Numbered from the stretch's first letter, positions 6,963 to 15,988 are shown. The stretch: DNA of 64,000 nt from Bacteroidota bacterium (GCA_029555415.1 JAKPSI010000064.1:1-64000), one strand, 5' to 3'. Program-made: numbers and translations. The notes: a model not told the origin generated them from the sequence alone.

Positions 6963-7751
6963 ATGGAAGTACATCATCACACACATGCTGACCAAGGGAA
7001 GAAAAACTGGAAATCCTATTTCTGGGAATTCCTCATGTTATTCCTTGCCGTTTTCTGTGGATTTTTAGCTGAATACCAGTTAGAACATATGATCGAAAGA
7101 GAAAGGGAAAAAGAACTGGCTGCCAGTTTTTATAATGAACTCAAGGGAGATTCACTATCCATCCGCACCACGATTGAAAACAGGAAACGGAAAGATGCAG
7201 CTTTCACCTTTTTGAAATCCTATTTCCGTGACAGCAGCATGTCCCAATGCTCCAAAGACTTCTCCATCAATTTCTTTTATGCTTTCGCGACGTACAGCCC
7301 ATCCATCTTCGATCCCAATGATGCGGTCCTCGATCAGCTGAAGAGTTCGGGTTCCCTCCGTTATTTTAAAGACCACGATCTCCAGGAACTGACCGGCAGG
7401 TTATCCGTTGCCATCTCCAGGCTGAAAAGCAGGAATGAAATGGAATGGACCTATGTACACGAGATCATCAATCCCTTCTTCATCAAACACAATGATCAAA
7501 GCTGGACTGACAGGATCGACCGGGACAGCAGTGTTTTCACCGTTGTTGCATTGCAGCAGTATGAACGCTCAGCGGAACAGATCCCGTTCCATTTTCAGAA
7601 TACAGATGCATTTGACAGGACTGAAGCCGTCAACATCATGGGGTTATACCAGCTTACTTTCAGGGGAACATTGCGTAAGCAATATCTCGACTATGAGGTG
7701 CTCAATGCACAATTACTGGAATTATTAAGAAAGGAATATAAATTGAAGTAA
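6963..7751 (+). CDS. His-rich N-terminus, single-helix membrane protein (paralogue 1)
   Basis: The 262-residue protein starts MEVHHHTHA, followed by a Lys/Trp-rich patch (KKNWKSYFWEF) and one strongly hydrophobic helix at about residues 22-42. After the helix comes a charged, coiled-coil-prone segment (HMIEREREKELAASFYNEL) and a mostly helical soluble domain to residue 262. No catalytic motif is visible. A paralogue at 12306 shares almost the whole first 45 residues but a diverged C-terminal domain. The N-terminus could bind metal through its histidines. The topology suggests a short cytoplasmic tail and a periplasmic domain, which is inferred. The function is unknown. Confidence 0.8.
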   Translation: MEVHHHTHADQGKKNWKSYFWEFLMLFLAVFCGFLAEYQLEHMIEREREKELAASFYNELKGDSLSIRTTIENRKRKDAAFTFLKSYFRDSSMSQCSKDFSINFFYAFATYSPSIFDPNDAVLDQLKSSGSLRYFKDHDLQELTGRLSVAISRLKSRNEMEWTYVHEIINPFFIKHNDQSWTDRIDRDSSVFTVVALQQYERSAEQIPFHFQNTDAFDRTEAVNIMGLYQLTFRGTLRKQYLDYEVLNAQLLELLRKEYKLK

Positions 7752-7821
7752 GTCCTCTTTTTAGTCATTGCCAGCGTATCACCATATCATAAGCAGGGCC
7801 AAAGCGCTTAATTTGCACCCT

Positions 7822-8955
7822 ATGCAGAAGCTTCATTATGAGATCAAACTTTTAAAACCAGCAGTACTAAAGATTACAACTTTGCACAAAACGTTCATCC
7901 TCGCCTTATCTGTCGTTGTTATTTCCTGCCACGGGCAAATAAAACCCAGTACGCCGGAAAATTTCAATATTTCATCTAACGTACCGCCTGTTGTTCAAAG
8001 ATCCGGGCCGGCTGCAAAGAACCCGGGCTTTGACAGCACATTAGTCAGTCAGTACATCCGGAGTATTTTTCAGGATTCAAAAGGCAATCTATGGTTCGGC
8101 ACGATAGAAGAAGGTGTCGTGCGGTATGATACTAAAACCCTCACTTATTTCAGCACACCGGGTGGTACTAAAGCCACAACAGTTCATTCGATCACGGAAG
8201 ATAACAAGGGCAATATCTGGCTGGGGACAGAGGATCAGGGCGTTTATAAATATGACGGAAAACAGTTCCGGAACTATAATGAAAAGAGTGGGCTGATCAG
8301 CACTTCGATAAGCAGGAAAAGTATGCTCGTTGACCGTTCCGGCAACTTATGGGTAGGCACTGAGAGCGGCGTTTTCCGGTATACTCCTTCAGCAGACAGC
8401 ACGGAAGGCAAATGCTTTTCTGTATTCAGTCTCATTCCGCCGGTCATTGTGAAAGGCATCATGGAAGACAGGAATGGCAACATTTGGATCGCATCTTCCC
8501 GGGATGGTGTATTTCGTTATGACGGAAAAACAGTCACCGATTTGCGGGAAATTGAAGGGCTGGGCGACAACTATGCCGGCGGCATGGCAGAAGACAATTC
8601 CGGGAATATCTGGTTCACCATGAAAGAAGGCATTTGCAAGTATGACGGAAAGAACTTCACAAAGTATACTTCCAAAGATGGATTGGGCGGAACCGAATTC
8701 TGGGGAATATACATTGAAAAGTCGGGCATCATCTGGATCACAGCCAGAGGAAGTACAACCCGATTCGATCCGGCTATTGCTTTACCAAATGCTAAGGCAT
8801 TCACAGTGTTTACGGATAAAGACGGAATTAACTGCTGCGTACAAAGTATGTTTCAGGACAGGTCGGGCAATATGTGGTGGGGAGCCGGACAGGGTCTCTA
8901 CAGATTCAATGGCACCCGGTTCTACCAGGTAAAACAAAAAGGGCCCTGGCAGTAA
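7822..8955 (+). CDS. lipoprotein with seven two-component-regulator-type propeller repeats
   Basis: The product consists of a signal region with a lipobox (VVVISC) followed by seven copies of a repeat with a D-x-x-GN-[IL]-W-x-G/A core. Examples are QDSKGNLWFGT, EDNKGNIWLGT, VDRSGNLWVGT, EDRNGNIWIAS, EDNSGNIWFTM and QDRSGNMWWGA. Such Reg_prop repeats fold into a seven-bladed beta-propeller, usually the sensor half of hybrid two-component systems. Here no kinase or DNA-binding domain follows, and the protein ends after the seventh blade. The start is uncertain: ATG at 7822 is used, an upstream ATG at 7768 is possible, and TTG at 7882 would give the neatest signal peptide. Confidence 0.82.
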   Translation: MQKLHYEIKLLKPAVLKITTLHKTFILALSVVVISCHGQIKPSTPENFNISSNVPPVVQRSGPAAKNPGFDSTLVSQYIRSIFQDSKGNLWFGTIEEGVVRYDTKTLTYFSTPGGTKATTVHSITEDNKGNIWLGTEDQGVYKYDGKQFRNYNEKSGLISTSISRKSMLVDRSGNLWVGTESGVFRYTPSADSTEGKCFSVFSLIPPVIVKGIMEDRNGNIWIASSRDGVFRYDGKTVTDLREIEGLGDNYAGGMAEDNSGNIWFTMKEGICKYDGKNFTKYTSKDGLGGTEFWGIYIEKSGIIWITARGSTTRFDPAIALPNAKAFTVFTDKDGINCCVQSMFQDRSGNMWWGAGQGLYRFNGTRFYQVKQKGPWQ

Positions 8956-8984
8956 AATCATCATAACATTTAAAATTGATAACC

Positions 8985-9551
8985 ATGCGAAACTTAACCT
9001 TCTTCATGCACGTATCTCTCGACGGATTGATCTCCGGCCCCAGCGGTGAAATGAACTGGATCAAAGTGGACGAAGAGATCTTTGATTTTGTCGGAACCAT
9101 GACCGCCCAGGCCGATACCGCGCTTTATGGACGGGTCACGTATGAAATGATGCAGGGCTACTGGCCGGAGGCCGGTAATAAACCCAATGCCTCTAAACAT
9201 GATAAGGAACATTCCGCCTGGTACAATCAGGTATCAAAAATTGTACTGTCAAAAACACTGTCTCAGAATGGCCTGCACAACACGACGATTATTGCAGATA
9301 ACCTGACTACAAAGATCAATGCTATCAAGGCAAAGGAAGGGAGCAATATCCTGATCTTCGGGAGTCCCCGGGCCTCTATATCCTTACTGAACGAAGGACT
9401 GATCGATGAATTCTGGCTCTTTGTGAATCCGGTCATTTTAGGCAAGGGCATACCGCTGTTCAAGGGTGTTAGCGGAACAACCAAACTGAAGCTGATCGGA
9501 TCAAGGACTTTCGGCTGTGGTGTGATTGCAATTCACTATGGAAAATCGTAA
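8985..9551 (+). CDS. dihydrofolate reductase family (RibD C-terminal-like) protein
   Basis: The 188-residue protein matches the RibD C-terminal/DHFR-like fold. It begins RNLTFFMHVSLDGLISGPSG, contains ALYGRVTYEMMQGYWP, and has the nucleotide-binding GSNILIFGSPRASISLLNEG followed by IDEFWLFVNPVILGKGIPLF. Members of this group are NADPH-dependent reductases; the stand-alone forms have no settled substrate. The ATG at 8985 is preferred over a TTG 9 bp upstream. It is a single gene between the propeller lipoprotein and the M1 peptidase. Confidence 0.87.
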   Translation: MRNLTFFMHVSLDGLISGPSGEMNWIKVDEEIFDFVGTMTAQADTALYGRVTYEMMQGYWPEAGNKPNASKHDKEHSAWYNQVSKIVLSKTLSQNGLHNTTIIADNLTTKINAIKAKEGSNILIFGSPRASISLLNEGLIDEFWLFVNPVILGKGIPLFKGVSGTTKLKLIGSRTFGCGVIAIHYGKS

Positions 9552-9636
9552 ACCATTTGACCACAGACCGGGCAGTGAAAATGCGCAACATTTTGTATCA
9601 AATCATACTGAACCTTCACAACTATAACAAAGAAAA

Positions 9637-11280
9637 ATGAAAGTAACCCTTTCTTCAGCTTTGCTCCTGGCGCTGTGTTTTTTTGCAGGACAACTACAAG
9701 CCCAGAACATTGATAAGATCAGCATGTCCTCAGGCGGACCACTGAAACCCCTGCAGGCCATCATGGACATCCGCCATTATACCATCGCGCTGGATGTGGA
9801 CATTGACAAAAAGGCGATCAATGGTTATACAGAGATCGAACTAAATCTGGCGTCGCCCACAGATTCATTATTGTTTGACTTCACGCATATGCTGAAAGTG
9901 AGTAAAATAAGCGTTGACAATAAAGAATTTCCTTTTTTGATCAAAGGCGATCAGATCTTTATCACGAACGGATCCGTTTTTGCAGCCACAAAACACTCGG
10001 TAAAGATCTATTATGGTGGAAATCCGCCGACCCCGGTTATCCCGCCATGGGAAAGTGGTTTCACCTGGACCAAAGACAGAAGTGGTAACCCATTCGTGAA
10101 CATCACCTGCCAGGGTGACGGCGGCAAAACCTATTTCCCCTGCAAGGACCATCCCAGTGATGAACCCAATGAAGGGGTCGATCTCATCATCACGATTCCC
10201 AATGGCTTGTCAGTTGCTGGTCCTGGCCTCCTTCAATCCGTGAAGCCGGTTAAGAAGGGCAAATCGGCCTGGCACTGGAAAACGAATTATACCATCAGCA
10301 ACTATTGCGTGGTCTTTGATATCGGTAAGTATAAAGTTTACAACCGTAATTACACGACCTGCGAAGGAAATATCGTTCCCATCCAGCTCTACATCCTTGA
10401 ACGGGATACGGCTAAAGCCCAATACCTGCTTGATATCAAAGAAAGAGACGCGCATATCCTGGAGAAATATTTCGGGGAATATCCCTGGGTAAAGGAAAAG
10501 ATCGGCATTGCCGAAGTACCCAACTCGGGCATGGAACATCAGACGATGATCACATTCAGTGACAGCCTGGATTTCTATCACTATCCCGGTAACCTGGATT
10601 TCGCCGATGTATATTATCATGAATTCGCGCATGAATGGTGGGCGAATAAGATCACCAATAAGGACTGGTCACACATGTGGGTCCAGGAAGGCATCGCAAC
10701 TTATGGTAGCGCACTGGCCATGCGGGAGATCGGCGGAGAAGCTGCGTATGATTCAACGATGCTCGGTAACCGTTTTGCGGTTTCTTCCTACGGGAATCAA
10801 CAACCCATGGTGTCGCATGAAGGATCCACCGTAAAAGAAGTTTATAATCCCGATATTTATTGCAAAGGCGCCATGCTGATGCATACGTTGCGGTATGTGC
10901 TGGGCGACAGCCTCTTCTTCCCCACCCTGAAGCGGTTCATTACGAATGTGAAATATCCATACGATCAGTTCTTTACATCAGACGATGTGGAACAGTTCTT
11001 CATCCGGGAAACAGGGAAAGACCTGAAGCCAATATTTGATTTCTATTGCAAGGCTATCACAGAGATCGGGATCGATGTATACCAATACGACCCAGGGACT
11101 TATTATATTGCGGTCAGCAATCCACCGGCCGGTTCGTTGCCGCTGGATATCGTCACCGACAAGGGGATCATCCATACAACGATGAACGCCACCAGGGACA
11201 AGCCGTTTTGGTTCAGGAGTAAAACAACACCGGCCATTGACCCGAGGGGTTGGTACCTCAGAAAAGTGACCTTCCATTAA
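9637..11280 (+). CDS. secreted M1-family zinc aminopeptidase
   Basis: The 547-residue protein has a signal peptide (residues 1-22, ending LQAQ) and an N-terminal beta domain typical of M1 peptidases. The gluzincin catalytic domain carries the zinc motif HEFAH at about residues 328-332 and the third ligand Glu351 in WVQEGIATYG, with the correct 18-residue gap. The substrate-recognition loop reads SGMEHQTM, corresponding to the GxMEN motif. It lacks the long C-terminal helical domain of PepN-type enzymes, so it belongs to the shorter branch. It should trim amino acids from peptides in the periplasm or outside the cell. Confidence 0.92.
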   Translation: MKVTLSSALLLALCFFAGQLQAQNIDKISMSSGGPLKPLQAIMDIRHYTIALDVDIDKKAINGYTEIELNLASPTDSLLFDFTHMLKVSKISVDNKEFPFLIKGDQIFITNGSVFAATKHSVKIYYGGNPPTPVIPPWESGFTWTKDRSGNPFVNITCQGDGGKTYFPCKDHPSDEPNEGVDLIITIPNGLSVAGPGLLQSVKPVKKGKSAWHWKTNYTISNYCVVFDIGKYKVYNRNYTTCEGNIVPIQLYILERDTAKAQYLLDIKERDAHILEKYFGEYPWVKEKIGIAEVPNSGMEHQTMITFSDSLDFYHYPGNLDFADVYYHEFAHEWWANKITNKDWSHMWVQEGIATYGSALAMREIGGEAAYDSTMLGNRFAVSSYGNQQPMVSHEGSTVKEVYNPDIYCKGAMLMHTLRYVLGDSLFFPTLKRFITNVKYPYDQFFTSDDVEQFFIRETGKDLKPIFDFYCKAITEIGIDVYQYDPGTYYIAVSNPPAGSLPLDIVTDKGIIHTTMNATRDKPFWFRSKTTPAIDPRGWYLRKVTFH

Positions 11281-11308
11281 TAAACGACCAAACATAAAAA
11301 TCAATAGC

Positions 11309-11770
11309 ATGGCCAAAGAAATGATCTTAGAAAAGTCGATCGTCATCAGCAAACCCGTTCAGGAAGTATATGATTTCCTGAAGATCACCCGCAACCAGGA
11401 AACATTCAGCGTCTGGAACATGAAGGACCCCAACAAGGCGACCACAGCAACCGGTACCGATGGAACGGAAGGTTTCCTGTATGCCTGGGACAGCAAGAAT
11501 AAAAGTGTTGGCGCCGGCAGTCAGCGGATCACGCGAATGGTGGAAGGTCAGCGGATCGATTACGCGCTGGTCTTTGAAAGACCCATGAAGAATACGGGTA
11601 CCTCCTCCTTCATCCTGGAAGCTGCGGGGGCGGGTCAAACCCGGGTGACCTGGGATTTCAGGGGGCCGACCAAATTCCCCATGAGTCTGTTCGCCGGACT
11701 GATCAAAAAAATGCTGGGTAAGGACATCGTGCAGAGTCTGGAAAACCTGAAAAAGAATCTGGAATCATAA
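11309..11770 (+). CDS. SRPBCC-family protein
   Basis: The 153-residue cytoplasmic protein fits the START/Bet v 1-like SRPBCC fold. It opens with the typical strand and helix EKSIVISKPVQEVYDFLKIT and ends with a long helix (LAGLIKKMLGKDIVQSLENL). The middle is beta-rich (RITRMVEGQRIDYALVFERP, RVTWDFRG). Such proteins bind hydrophobic ligands in a central cavity; the ligand is unknown. It lies 28 bp after the M1 peptidase in the same direction and 11 bp before the next gene, so they may be cotranscribed. Confidence 0.85.
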   Translation: MAKEMILEKSIVISKPVQEVYDFLKITRNQETFSVWNMKDPNKATTATGTDGTEGFLYAWDSKNKSVGAGSQRITRMVEGQRIDYALVFERPMKNTGTSSFILEAAGAGQTRVTWDFRGPTKFPMSLFAGLIKKMLGKDIVQSLENLKKNLES

Positions 11771-11781
11771 ATTCAGTCTTT

Positions 11782-12189
11782 ATGAAATGGTTTGCTTTCC
11801 TCCTCCTGCTGGCTGCACTGAGCGGCCCTTCCCGGCTGCATGCGCAGACATATTCTGATTCACTCCATATCTACGAAACCCGGTCGGGCTTGAAGTTCAC
11901 GCTCAACAAAAAGGTCCTGACCATGCCGGAATTAATGAACACGCTGCGTGATCACCAGCCGGCGTATGACGAGATGAGATTAGCGAAGCGCAATAAGATC
12001 TCGGTGGTAACGGGTTTCATCGGTGGCTTTCTGATCGGATGGCCGTTGGGTAGTCTGATCGCGGGAGAAAAACCGAAATGGATTATGGCAGGTATCGGAG
12101 CCGGGATCATTGGCATTACGTTTCCGCTGGACAAAGCTTACAGAAAACACGCCAAAAAAGCGGTAGAGCTGTACAATGCTCATCTGTAG
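11782..12189 (+). CDS. exported protein with two glycine-rich hydrophobic segments
   Basis: I do not recognise this 135-residue protein. It has a signal peptide (residues 1-22, ending LHAQ), a short soluble stretch, then two hydrophobic, glycine-rich segments (GFIGGFLIGWPLGSLIAG and IMAGIGAGIIGITFP). It ends with a basic tail. The segments look like a membrane hairpin with glycine-zipper character. It follows the SRPBCC gene by 11 bp. Confidence 0.7.
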   Translation: MKWFAFLLLLAALSGPSRLHAQTYSDSLHIYETRSGLKFTLNKKVLTMPELMNTLRDHQPAYDEMRLAKRNKISVVTGFIGGFLIGWPLGSLIAGEKPKWIMAGIGAGIIGITFPLDKAYRKHAKKAVELYNAHL

Positions 12190-12305
12190 TGAAAGTTCGG
12201 GGAAACATCCTGACAAACCGTGCACCGCTCTTTCAATAAATTTCCCTGAAATGTTTTCTAACAAAGTATCTTTAATTACACCAGCATTAACCCTGCTATT
12301 TTACC

Positions 12306-13070
12306 ATGGAAGTACATCACCACACACACGCAGGTCACGGAAAGAAAAGCTGGAAAGCCTATTTCTGGGAATTTTTGATGTTGTTCCTGGCCGTTTTCTG
12401 CGGCTTTTTTGCAGAATACCAGCTGGAACATAAGATAGACAGGGACAAAGAGCAGGAATATATCCATTCCATGATCGAAGACGCCAGAACAGATACCGCA
12501 AACATCCACCGGGCGATCGACTTCAATGTAGCCCGTGTATATAAACTAGACTCCTTAGCCATGGTCTGTTTCAATTATGGCTTATCTGAAAAGGATGATC
12601 CCATACTTAACAAGTTGTACCGTTCCTGCCTACGTCATCCGGATTTTGTAAGTCCGACAGAAAGGACCATGACCCAGTTGAAAAACTCAGGTGGTATGCG
12701 CTTGTTGCGAAATAAGACCGCCGCAGACAGTATCCTGGGCTATGACGACTTCGCTAAAAAACTGATCGACCAGCAGGGATGGTGCGAGGAAATGCTCCGG
12801 AAACTGGTGGACCAGTGCATGCCGATCTTCAATTTTAAATATTCATCCAGCCTGGATCCCGTTACTTTAAAGATCAGCATACCTGCATCATACGATTCCG
12901 CAAGACTGATCAAAAATGATAAAGCTTTACTGATCGAATTAGGGAACCGTGCGATCATGTATAAAAATGTGGTGCTCTTTTACCTCCTTTTATTACATGA
13001 AGGAGAGAAGCATGCAGTGAATCTGATGCAGACCTTACGCGAGACTTATCATATAAAGGTCAGTGAATAA
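12306..13070 (+). CDS. His-rich N-terminus, single-helix membrane protein (paralogue 2)
   Basis: The 254-residue protein begins MEVHHHTHAGHGKK and is nearly identical to the protein at 6963 through the Trp-rich patch and the hydrophobic helix (YFWEFLMLFLAVFCGF, then AEYQLEH). Beyond residue 45 the two share only general character: a charged coiled-coil start and a helical soluble domain with little direct identity. This one contains RTMTQLKNSGGMRLLRN, comparable to LDQLKSSGSLRYFKD in the other. That suggests the families are homologous throughout but the soluble domain evolves fast. The function is unknown. Confidence 0.8.
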   Translation: MEVHHHTHAGHGKKSWKAYFWEFLMLFLAVFCGFFAEYQLEHKIDRDKEQEYIHSMIEDARTDTANIHRAIDFNVARVYKLDSLAMVCFNYGLSEKDDPILNKLYRSCLRHPDFVSPTERTMTQLKNSGGMRLLRNKTAADSILGYDDFAKKLIDQQGWCEEMLRKLVDQCMPIFNFKYSSSLDPVTLKISIPASYDSARLIKNDKALLIELGNRAIMYKNVVLFYLLLLHEGEKHAVNLMQTLRETYHIKVSE

Positions 13071-13133
13071 AAGGGCGGTAAAACAAGTCGTCCGTTATCA
13101 CCGGAATTGATCTGTCGCTTAAATTTGTCCCGT

Positions 13134-14012
13134 ATGAAATACATTTTTTTTGCCATCCTGCTCATACTCATCGCCTGCGGATCGGCCCCCAAAAAGATCG
13201 AAAAAGAACCTGTGCCGCCGCGCAAAGCTGCCATTGCGCAAAAGATCGTGATGGAGATCTATACCCTGCATTTCAGTCTGGAAACACCGCCCGGCCATCC
13301 TGCAATGATCGAGGAATACACAATCCGTGGTGTTAACGGGGAGAAAAAGGACACGATCACCAGGACCTTCTTTTATGAACATGACCGCCTGGTAAAACAG
13401 ACCGACGATGAATTCGGTAGCCTGCAAACTTATCTCATGCAATATGACACCCTGGGTCGTCCCATCCTGGTCGGATCCTGGTACAAAGACTCGATCCAGT
13501 ATCTGACGAATAGTCTTGCCGATGTGATCCGGATCCACTCGATAGGCGATAAGACCGATGACTACAACCGCTATTATTTTTTTGGCAAATCGGACAGCCT
13601 GCTGATCGAATCCCTCGATGGACCTGAAATGTGCTATTTCAAAGAAGTAAAAGATACGATGCTGGTCACAAGAGCATGGCATGATTTCCAGGGCAGGATC
13701 ATGTCACTCAAACTGGAAGCCTACGATAAGAACAACCGCCTGGTGGGTATCACTTTTTATGATAATAATGGGAACGAAGACCGCAAGATCCTGTTCACTT
13801 ATGATGAGCATGGGAATCAGTTATCCCGTTTGGAAAGGGACCGTGACAATATTATTGGGGGCAACAGCGGATTTACCGCCATCAGCAAGCCTGCCGATCA
13901 TCTTTCCGTATATGAATACGATGACCGTGGCAACTGGATACGGTGTACCGAAAAGACCGCGGATGGCATGTACACATCAGTGACCACCAGAAAGATCACG
14001 TATCAGCAATAG
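13134..14012 (+). CDS. lipoprotein with YD/RHS-like repeats
   Basis: The 292-residue protein starts with a lipoprotein signal (MKYIFFAILLILIAC, lipid-modified Cys at residue 15), so it should be membrane-anchored. The C-terminal half contains YD-repeat-like units of the kind found in RHS proteins: YDTLGRPILVG, YDKNNRLVGITFYDNNGN, YDEHGNQLSRL and YDDRGNWIRC. These form beta-hairpin strips rather than an enzyme. An upstream ATG at 13107 would destroy the signal peptide, so the ATG at 13134 is chosen. A TAAATTTG box at 13120-13127 may be the promoter -7 element, although it is close to the start. Confidence 0.75.
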   Translation: MKYIFFAILLILIACGSAPKKIEKEPVPPRKAAIAQKIVMEIYTLHFSLETPPGHPAMIEEYTIRGVNGEKKDTITRTFFYEHDRLVKQTDDEFGSLQTYLMQYDTLGRPILVGSWYKDSIQYLTNSLADVIRIHSIGDKTDDYNRYYFFGKSDSLLIESLDGPEMCYFKEVKDTMLVTRAWHDFQGRIMSLKLEAYDKNNRLVGITFYDNNGNEDRKILFTYDEHGNQLSRLERDRDNIIGGNSGFTAISKPADHLSVYEYDDRGNWIRCTEKTADGMYTSVTTRKITYQQ

Positions 14013-14075
14013 CTATTTCAAACAACTGAGTATTTTTGTCAACCCCTGGTCATGAACGACCGGTCAACCTTCATT

Positions 14076-14606
14076 ATGAAATATCTTCTCATCACATTTA
14101 CGCTATTATCCATTTGCACTTCCTTACACGCCCAAAAACCCCTTCCAGACTCTGTAGCAAAGTCCAATGCGGAAAAGCAGGCTTTGACCATGGCCAATTA
14201 TCTGCTGGCCAAGGACTATAAACATTTCACCGCCTTCACTTACCCTGCCATCGTAAAAATGGCCGGCGGCGCGGATCAAATGGCGCAGTTCATGGAAAAG
14301 AGCATCAACGATATGGCGAAAGAAGGATTCACATTTTCCAATGTCGAGGTCAGGGATTATTCCCGGATCATCCATACGGAAAAACAGCTGCAATGCACCC
14401 TGACAGAAGTGATCGAACTGAAGAACCCGGATGGCAAACTCATCCAGAAGTCCACCCTGATCGGCATCTCCGGCGACAAAGGTGCCAATTGGACCTTCAT
14501 CGACACCCATGGCGCTCCCCTGAAAAAATTACAACAAACCCTGAAGGAGCTGAGCAACGAACTAGTGATACCGGCCATGGAAAAACCGGTATTGATCGCG
14601 AATTAA
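14076..14606 (+). CDS. secreted protein of unknown function
   Basis: This 176-residue protein has a signal peptide (MKYLLITFTLLSICTSLHAQ). The mature part resembles the NTF2/SnoaL-type alpha-plus-beta layout: an N-terminal helix pair (AEKQALTMANYLLAKDYKHF), then beta strands (LQCTLTEVIELKN, LIGISGDKGANWTFIDTHG). This is weak and I do not assign a family. A TATTTTTG promoter-like box lies at 14031-14038. The ATG at 14052 would add eight residues ahead of the signal peptide and is less likely. Confidence 0.7.
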   Translation: MKYLLITFTLLSICTSLHAQKPLPDSVAKSNAEKQALTMANYLLAKDYKHFTAFTYPAIVKMAGGADQMAQFMEKSINDMAKEGFTFSNVEVRDYSRIIHTEKQLQCTLTEVIELKNPDGKLIQKSTLIGISGDKGANWTFIDTHGAPLKKLQQTLKELSNELVIPAMEKPVLIAN

Positions 14607-14660
14607 GTGCTGCTACTGTATTAATTTTATCGTCAGCACTTAACTTTTCACACCCATCTT

Positions 14661-15398
14661 ATGCGGTTCCTCCTTCTTGCCTTATCCTTCATCTTTGTAA
14701 TGAATCCTGTTTTGGGTCAGGAGAAATCCGCCAAACTGAAGATCGCCCATCTCTCCGGCGACTTCTACATCTATACCACTTACAATACGTACGAGAACAG
14801 TCAGGTGCCCGCCAACGGAATGTACCTTGTCACGGATCAGGGTGTTGCTTTATTCGATACACCGTGGGACAGTACACAGTTCCAGCCGCTGCTGGACAGT
14901 ATCAAAACGAAGCATGGAAGATCTGTCGTGTTATGTTTTGCTACGCACTGGCATACGGATAAAACGGCCGGACTGGAATACTACCGGCAACTGGGCATCC
15001 CTACCTACACCACGACCATGACGGATTCACTCAGCAAACTGAACGGGAAGAAAAGGGCGGAATTCCTGATGACGAAGGATACGGTCTTTCATCTCGGCCA
15101 TTATACTTTTGAAACCTATTACCCCGGGGAAGGACATACAGCCGACAATATCGTGATCTGGTTCAGCAGGGAGAAGATCCTCTATGGTGGCTGTCTGATC
15201 AAAGGCGCGGATGATGAAACGCTGGGCTACCTGGGCGATGCGAATGAAAAAGCGTACGCGACCACCTTAAAAAATGTCCGCAACAGATTCAAAGACCCGA
15301 AAGTCATTGTGATCGCACACAGCGACTGGCACAATATCAATTCCCTGAAGCATTCCATTGAAATGGCAGAGGCCCTGAAAAAAGAAGAGCAGCACTGA
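14661..15398 (+). CDS. subclass B1 metallo-beta-lactamase
   Basis: The 245-residue precursor has a signal peptide (residues 1-19, ending VLGQ) and the full subclass B1 zinc site. HWHTD at residues 96-100 supplies His96, His98 and Asp100; YPGEGHTADN gives His159; LYGGCLIKG gives Cys178; and IAHSDW gives His220. The Cys ligand and the GGCLIK context distinguish B1 enzymes from other MBL-fold hydrolases and resemble BlaB/MUS-type enzymes of Flavobacteriia. It is expected to hydrolyse beta-lactams, including carbapenems, in the periplasm; activity is inferred. No mobile element flanks it, so it looks like an intrinsic chromosomal gene. Confidence 0.9.
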   Translation: MRFLLLALSFIFVMNPVLGQEKSAKLKIAHLSGDFYIYTTYNTYENSQVPANGMYLVTDQGVALFDTPWDSTQFQPLLDSIKTKHGRSVVLCFATHWHTDKTAGLEYYRQLGIPTYTTTMTDSLSKLNGKKRAEFLMTKDTVFHLGHYTFETYYPGEGHTADNIVIWFSREKILYGGCLIKGADDETLGYLGDANEKAYATTLKNVRNRFKDPKVIVIAHSDWHNINSLKHSIEMAEALKKEEQH

Positions 15399-15434
15399 AT
15401 AGTGAAGTCTTTAATTAATTAAGCGAAGCTGACC

Positions 15435-15941
15435 ATGGCCATCCGTAGACAACTCACTTTATTCGTTCCTCAAAAAGAAGCGGAACTGATCGAGGCGATC
15501 CGCCTGCGATTCAATCCGCTTCAATATGATCTGATCAAATGCCACGTGACCCTGTGCCGGGAACATGAACTGACGGACCTGACACAGATCATTGAAAACA
15601 TAAGACTATCGCCGCTCCGAAGCATTCGGTTGGGGTTCGGCAAGCCGGTACGTTTTGCCAATGGCAAGGGTGTGCTTTTACCAGCTGTATCCGGGCTTTC
15701 AGCATTCCGGCAATTGCGGGAACTGATACTAAAAGGCGTCGTTAAAGATCCTGGCGAGCAGGAACCGCATATCACACTCATGCATCCGAGGAATGCTTCC
15801 TGTATGGATGCTGATTTCGCCTTCATCGAAAAAGCGGAGTTACCCCAAACGATCTCTTTCAGTAACATCAGCCTGATCGAACAGTCAGATAGTGACCCAT
15901 GGAAACTATTGCAATCATTTGATCTGGCAGCAGATATGTAA
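15435..15941 (+). CDS. 2'-5' RNA ligase-like 2H phosphoesterase
   Basis: The 168-residue protein carries the two H-x-T/S motifs of the 2H phosphoesterase superfamily: CHVTLC near residue 36 and PHITLMH near residue 116. The spacing is normal for LigT/ThpR-like proteins. Such enzymes open 2',3'-cyclic phosphates or ligate tRNA halves; the substrate here is unknown. It lies 36 bp after the beta-lactamase in the same direction, with no visible functional link. Confidence 0.85.
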   Translation: MAIRRQLTLFVPQKEAELIEAIRLRFNPLQYDLIKCHVTLCREHELTDLTQIIENIRLSPLRSIRLGFGKPVRFANGKGVLLPAVSGLSAFRQLRELILKGVVKDPGEQEPHITLMHPRNASCMDADFAFIEKAELPQTISFSNISLIEQSDSDPWKLLQSFDLAADM

Positions 15942-15988
15942 CCACTTCTTTCCGGCCTCCCCCTTCCTTAAAATAATTTCAGAAATAT

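Noticed and set aside
14393-14962. A 189-codon frame overlapping the unknown secreted protein and the beta-lactamase
   Set aside because: It overlaps two well-supported genes with signal peptides and has no recognisable domain.
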